Origin: Candidatus Eiseniibacteriota bacterium
Lineage (GTDB): Bacteria; Arandabacterota; Arandabacteria; JAGLYR01
Assembly: GCA_023132135.1 (NCBI GenBank)
Contig: JAGLYR010000176.1
Span: 1 to 34,511 of the forward strand
DNA: 34,511 nucleotides
Reading direction: 5' to 3'
Part shown: piece after piece, positions 30,934 through 34,511 of the stretch
Position numbering within the stretch: the first letter of the stretch is position 1
How the letters are laid out: the number at the start of each line of letters is the position of its first letter
Program-made: the position numbers and the translations under genes
Notes under the pieces: model-generated
What the model saw: only the letters and a program-made list of their open reading frames with translations
Told to the model about the DNA's origin: nothing
Database searches by the model: none

Positions 30934-32508
30934 GTGCATTGGAGGACCAATCGACCCGAAAACCCTTCTCCGCAACCGGCCTCGGCACATCACACCGCGG
31001 GTCTGTTGGTGGTAGTAATCATTGCATTTGCCGTTTCCCGCCTTGGGTACTATTTCGCGGGAGTGCGCTTCGGAACGAAACCCCTGACTGCGTATTGGCA
31101 ATTCATCGACCCGGAGTTACTCAGGAACGATTTGCTCAGAAGCGTGTTTCACCTCCACAGTCAGCCGCCACTGTTCAATCTGTTTCTCGGCGCCACTCTC
31201 AAGTTGTTTCCGAATCATTGGACGGCAGCCTTTGCCGGTGTCTACCTGGCCTTCGGCGCGGTGCTCGCACTCAGTCTCTACTTGCTGATGATCAGGCTGG
31301 GGGTCTCCCCCTGGTTGAGTGCGGGTCTCACGCTCGTGTTCATGCTGAGCCCGACCTGTGTCCTCTACGAGAACTGGCTCTTCTACACGTACCCTCTGGC
31401 GATGCTTCTCTGTCTGGCCGCGGTGTTTTTGCACAGATTCCTTGCGAGCGGCAGAGTGAGAGATGGAATGGTGTTCTTTGCGCTACTTGCGGTGATCGGG
31501 TTGACCCGGAGCATGTTTCACGTTCTCTGGTTCGTGGCGATGGTCTTCCTTCTACTCCTCCACTCACGGCAGAGATGGCGGAGAATCGCCCTTGTCTCCT
31601 CCATTCCTCTCCTCGTAGTTCTGCTCCTGTACGCAAAGAACCTCTGTCTCTTTGGAAGCTTCACTTCCAGCAGTTGGATCGGCATGAACTTCTCCAGGAT
31701 TACCACCTTCCAACTCCCAAGAGAAGACCGCCGTCAGTTGTTCCGCGAGGGCACGGTATCCAGTTTCGTGCTTGTCCATCCGTTTACAGGGGACCCACGC
31801 TTGTATGAGTCCTACTACGCTAACTGCCCCACGACAAACATCCCGGTTCTGGACGAAGTACTCAAGACGACGGGGCGTGTGAACTACCACAACCTGGCAT
31901 TCGTCGATGTCTCGAAGCAGTACTTGGCCGACGCTCTTCTCGTCCTGACTTCATACCCACGAACCTATCTGTCTGCCGTTGGCGAAGGCTGTGCGACCTA
32001 CCTGCGCCCGGCGAGCGATTACCGGCCTCTGCGAGAAAACCGGGCGCAAATCGGACGCCTGGACCGGGTGGTCAACTTGGTGCTTTACGGCCATCTGCTC
32101 ACACGCGGGAGTTCTCCGCCCGCCGTGAAAAAGGGCATTGCACCCCCGAAGCGAGAACCCGGACAGCCCGCGCTTTGGCTGGTGGTCGGCTACCCGTTCT
32201 TGGTCGTCTGGGGCTTGGTCTTCGCCCGAAGCCGGATTGGGGCTGGGGCGGCGAATCGGGCCGTTGCCGTCACCGTCGTGTTCATCCTGATTACTGTACT
32301 TTACGTCACGGTAGTCGGCAACGCGGTCGAACTGGGTGAAAACAACCGGTTCCGCTTCATGGTGGATCCGCTCATGCTAGTGCTCCTGGGATTGTGTCTG
32401 AACCAAGGGTTGCGCAGGTTGAGGGGTGTTTCACTTCGCTGGGGAGCTGGAGGGCGGCTTGGCCGAGTGTCCGCGCACGGAGCTGATTCAGATGGAGCAG
32501 AGGATTGA
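30934..32508 (+). CDS. GT-C-like polytopic membrane protein
   Basis: About 524 aa with roughly nine or ten membrane helices. It resembles ArnT/PMT-like (GT39/GT83) glycosyltransferases, which use a polyprenyl-phosphate sugar on the outer face of the membrane. The first extracytoplasmic loop carries WQFIDPELLRNDLLRSVFHL then HSQPPLFN, with an acidic residue as in the family, and a later FYTYPLAMLLCL helix. The start is taken as GTG at 30934, with GGAGGGG 6 bases upstream (30921-30927); the frame opens 15 codons earlier at another GTG without a good site. The sugar and acceptor are not known. It is followed at 70 bases by a second large membrane protein. Confidence 0.82.
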   Translation: MHWRTNRPENPSPQPASAHHTAGLLVVVIIAFAVSRLGYYFAGVRFGTKPLTAYWQFIDPELLRNDLLRSVFHLHSQPPLFNLFLGATLKLFPNHWTAAFAGVYLAFGAVLALSLYLLMIRLGVSPWLSAGLTLVFMLSPTCVLYENWLFYTYPLAMLLCLAAVFLHRFLASGRVRDGMVFFALLAVIGLTRSMFHVLWFVAMVFLLLLHSRQRWRRIALVSSIPLLVVLLLYAKNLCLFGSFTSSSWIGMNFSRITTFQLPREDRRQLFREGTVSSFVLVHPFTGDPRLYESYYANCPTTNIPVLDEVLKTTGRVNYHNLAFVDVSKQYLADALLVLTSYPRTYLSAVGEGCATYLRPASDYRPLRENRAQIGRLDRVVNLVLYGHLLTRGSSPPAVKKGIAPPKREPGQPALWLVVGYPFLVVWGLVFARSRIGAGAANRAVAVTVVFILITVLYVTVVGNAVELGENNRFRFMVDPLMLVLLGLCLNQGLRRLRGVSLRWGAGGRLGRVSAHGADSDGAED

Positions 32509-32578
32509 AAGCAACCCAGCGGCAAGGGTCGCGCAGCGGGAATCGTGACCCTGCCGCCCGAGGAGATCGAAACGACGG

Positions 32579-34291
32579 ATGAGGACTCTAGCCGCTCGCA
32601 TTGGATGGGAGAGTGTTGTCGTGGTATTCCTGGCGGCCATCACGATGCTGACCGCGCTGCCGGCGCCATGGCTCTGGGCTTCTCACCTGCCCGCCGCGGG
32701 TCCGCAGGATGAAATTGAGATGCTCTGGTACTTCTGGCATGTCAGGCAATTCGCGCTGGGTGAGGTGAGAGATCTATTCTACACACACATGCTCTTCTAT
32801 CCCAATGGCACCTCACTGGCACTCTCCTGCGCGCCTTGGACCTTCGCGTTCGCACTGCTCCCGGTAACACTGCTGGTGAAGGGCACCCCGGGTCTTTTTC
32901 TGGCATACAATCTCTTCATCTTGGTCAGTTTTGTTCTGACAGGCTACTTCGTGTTTCTGCTCGTTCGGGCTGTCACGAGATCTGCCCCCGCCGGGGTCGT
33001 ATCGGGTGCGATGGTTGCTTGTCATCCCTATTGCTACAACCATCTGAGTCGGTTGCATCTCTTGGCCTACTGCTGGGTTCCGCTGTTCTTGTACTTCCTC
33101 TGGCGTCTCTGGCAAAGTCCCTCGAAGAAGGCCGCTCTGCTCGCTGTGGTCTGCGCAGTGGCCTGCGCCTACACCTCGCTTCAGTATCTCGTTCAATTGG
33201 TGGGGGCGTTCGTTCTCTTCGTGCTGACCTTGAGTGTGTTGGACCGCAAGAAATGGCGGGATCGACGTCTGCGGGTCAGTCTGGCCGGCCTTGCCGCGGG
33301 TGTATGCGTTGCCGTTCTTCTGGTGACGATCCCGGCGATGTTGGCGGAGCCGATGGAGGTGGTTGGTGAAGTTGGACCTCGGTTCTGTTCGAAGTGGTGG
33401 TCCCTGAACGTGAGGGAGCTCGCGATTCCTCGATATGGGTCCATTCTCGCGGCACTGGCAGGTGGTCTGGGGGCAGAGATACATCCTGGAATGCGAGGAA
33501 GCACATATGTGGGGGTGTCACTCGTAGCGCTGTCGGTCCTGGGGTTTGTGCATCACCGGAGGCGCGATCGATGGCTATGGCTTGTCATGGCTACGGCCTT
33601 CTTGGCCCTCAGTCTGGGGGCATCGCTAAAGGTCGGAGAATCCACGTACGTTCGCGACATGATGCCATACTCCTGGCTGCGGAGGTGGGTACCGGTCCTG
33701 GTTTGGGATCGGGCCCCCGGAAGGCTCTTTCGAACAGCTCACCTGGCTCTCGCCGTGCTGGCAGGCTTGGGTTTTGCTTTCCTTTTCAAGGTTTTGCGAG
33801 ACCGGGCGGGGAGGGCTGGCGTGTTTCTATTGCCGGCCGTGCTTGCCGCCGTGATCGTGGAGTATGTGCCTACCAACGTGCAGTTCTGGTCGCCCGAGAT
33901 CCCAACCATATACGAGACGATCGCGAAGGATCTGGAGCCTGTCGCCGTGTGCCCGCTTCCCGGTGAGTGGGGCGTGAAGAGGTACCACATGCTGTACCAG
34001 ACCCTCCATGGCAAGCCTATCACGGGCGGGCGGATTGTGCGGAGGTGCGCCGCCGCGGGTCTGACAGTTGAAGGAATGCCAATCGCCCGGGCAATGCTCA
34101 CTCCTAGGCCGGGTAATCGCCAGCGGATCGAGGAGATCCGGCGAGTGCTGATGGAGAATCGCGTGAAGTATGTGGTTCTTCACCCCGTCGAATCCGGCTC
34201 CTTGAGACTCGAAACGGACCGTTGCCGTCTTGAGAAATGGCTCGAGGTGGTGGAAAGGACCGACCAGGCGGTTCTTTTCCGCGTGTTCTAG
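32579..34291 (+). CDS. Large polytopic membrane protein (GT-C/YfhO-like)
   Basis: 570 aa, 11-12 membrane helices up to about residue 430, then a soluble C-terminal part of about 140 aa with YVVLHPVESG. Motifs in the first loop (GPQDEIEMLWYFWHVRQFA, then FYTHMLFYPNGTSLALS) resemble GT-C enzymes and YfhO-like proteins, where an acidic residue in this loop is catalytic. It may act in the same glycan or glycoprotein process as the gene upstream, but the function is inferred. The GAGGAG Shine-Dalgarno is distant (about 13 bases). The stop codon TAG at 34289-34291 lies within the CCTGGTGAGAAAT-type motif. Confidence 0.82.
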   Translation: MRTLAARIGWESVVVVFLAAITMLTALPAPWLWASHLPAAGPQDEIEMLWYFWHVRQFALGEVRDLFYTHMLFYPNGTSLALSCAPWTFAFALLPVTLLVKGTPGLFLAYNLFILVSFVLTGYFVFLLVRAVTRSAPAGVVSGAMVACHPYCYNHLSRLHLLAYCWVPLFLYFLWRLWQSPSKKAALLAVVCAVACAYTSLQYLVQLVGAFVLFVLTLSVLDRKKWRDRRLRVSLAGLAAGVCVAVLLVTIPAMLAEPMEVVGEVGPRFCSKWWSLNVRELAIPRYGSILAALAGGLGAEIHPGMRGSTYVGVSLVALSVLGFVHHRRRDRWLWLVMATAFLALSLGASLKVGESTYVRDMMPYSWLRRWVPVLVWDRAPGRLFRTAHLALAVLAGLGFAFLFKVLRDRAGRAGVFLLPAVLAAVIVEYVPTNVQFWSPEIPTIYETIAKDLEPVAVCPLPGEWGVKRYHMLYQTLHGKPITGGRIVRRCAAAGLTVEGMPIARAMLTPRPGNRQRIEEIRRVLMENRVKYVVLHPVESGSLRLETDRCRLEKWLEVVERTDQAVLFRVF

Positions 34292-34308
34292 CCCGCATTT
34301 TTCATCAG
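34288..34308 (-). repeat. CCTGGTGAGAAAT terminal-type motif, copy d
   Basis: On the minus strand CTGATGAAAAATGCGGGCTA then G: three mismatches to copy b at 9663-9684. It provides the TAG stop of the preceding gene. Confidence 0.45.
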
Positions 34309-34387
34309 CCTGAGTCAGCGGAGACCGCAAGTGATCCTGGCGGGAAGGGTTGTCCATGGTATTGAGGGCCCCGCGGGATGAACACGG

Positions 34388-34511
34388 TGTCGGGTGGAAG
34401 GGTAAGGGTTCTGACTCCGGCAACTGGCCAGGTGGCATGCTTCGGACAGTGAGAACTCGTGAGGATCCAGAACCCGGCCGTAGCCAGAATCCTTACCCTT
34501 TCGACCCGACA
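34388..34511. mobile_element. Candidate inverted-repeat (MITE-like) element at the right edge
   Basis: The left arm 34388-34413 (TGTCGGGTGGAAGGGTAAGG then GTTCTG) is the inverse of the right arm 34485-34511, with few mismatches and a 1-bp length difference. The 71 bp between them hold no gene. The right arm ends at the last base of the window, so the full end and any target duplication cannot be seen. No other feature is visible in 34309-34387. Confidence 0.65.

Noticed and set aside
29565-30950. Long minus-strand open frame opposite the beta-propeller gene
   Set aside because: The plus-strand protein has a signal peptide, Asp-box repeats and a FlgD-Ig domain; the antisense reading has none of these.

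Overview
The window looks like chromosomal DNA from a GC-rich, uncultured-type bacterium, probably of the FCB superphylum (an Eisenbacteria-, Latescibacteria- or Zixibacteria-like lineage). The clues are two secreted proteins ending in an NPFNP-type FlgD-Ig/T9SS-like sorting domain, a TMTC-like membrane protein with a TPR tail, several GT4 glycosyltransferases, and many intergenic repeats. No rRNA or other phylogenetic marker is present, so the placement is an inference. The organism almost certainly decodes selenocysteine, because its selD carries an in-frame UGA at the catalytic position.

Layout. 1-2126 is a repeat-rich patch. It holds a translationally coupled pair (a DUF5674 protein and an unknown 114-aa protein) and a REP-associated tyrosine transposase (RAYT) surrounded by its own REP palindromes, with one REP pair inserted in frame inside the transposase gene. 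2127-4931 (minus) is a selD-rqcH operon whose selD start must be moved upstream past the UGA. 5140-7101 is a secreted HEAT-repeat/cyclophilin fusion. 7144-9474 (minus) is a large membrane protein with an embedded spermidine-synthase-like domain. 9744-10652 is a PfkB sugar kinase, converging on a YkgJ-type Cys-cluster protein. 11494-13320 is a secreted subtilase. 13333-15761 (minus) is a TMTC/TPR membrane protein and a small secreted protein.

16050-25255 (minus) is a surface-polysaccharide-type cluster. In transcription order it has a lipoprotein with carboxypeptidase-regulatory-like repeats, two tandem-duplicated GT4 enzymes, a third GT4, a thymidylate-kinase-like P-loop kinase, then another GT4, a radical SAM/SPASM protein and a last GT4. 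Most joints are overlaps or gaps of a few bases. 25412-26806 holds a DUF763 protein and a small unknown protein. 27068-29056 (minus) is a CHASE2-SpoIIE phosphatase. 29394-30752 is a secreted BNR-type beta-propeller with a FlgD-Ig tail. 30934-34291 holds two large GT-C-like membrane proteins.

The intergenic spaces are unusually structured. Heptanucleotide tandem arrays, several arranged as inverted pairs, occur at six or more places with at least four unrelated heptad sequences. There are also a duplicated 83-bp repeat, two copies of a TAGCCTGG...CCAGGCTA palindromic element, a CCTGGTGAGAAAT-type motif beside several heptad arrays, and a 26-bp inverted repeat that runs into the right edge of the window. 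Two candidate promoters have a palindrome filling the -35/-10 spacer.
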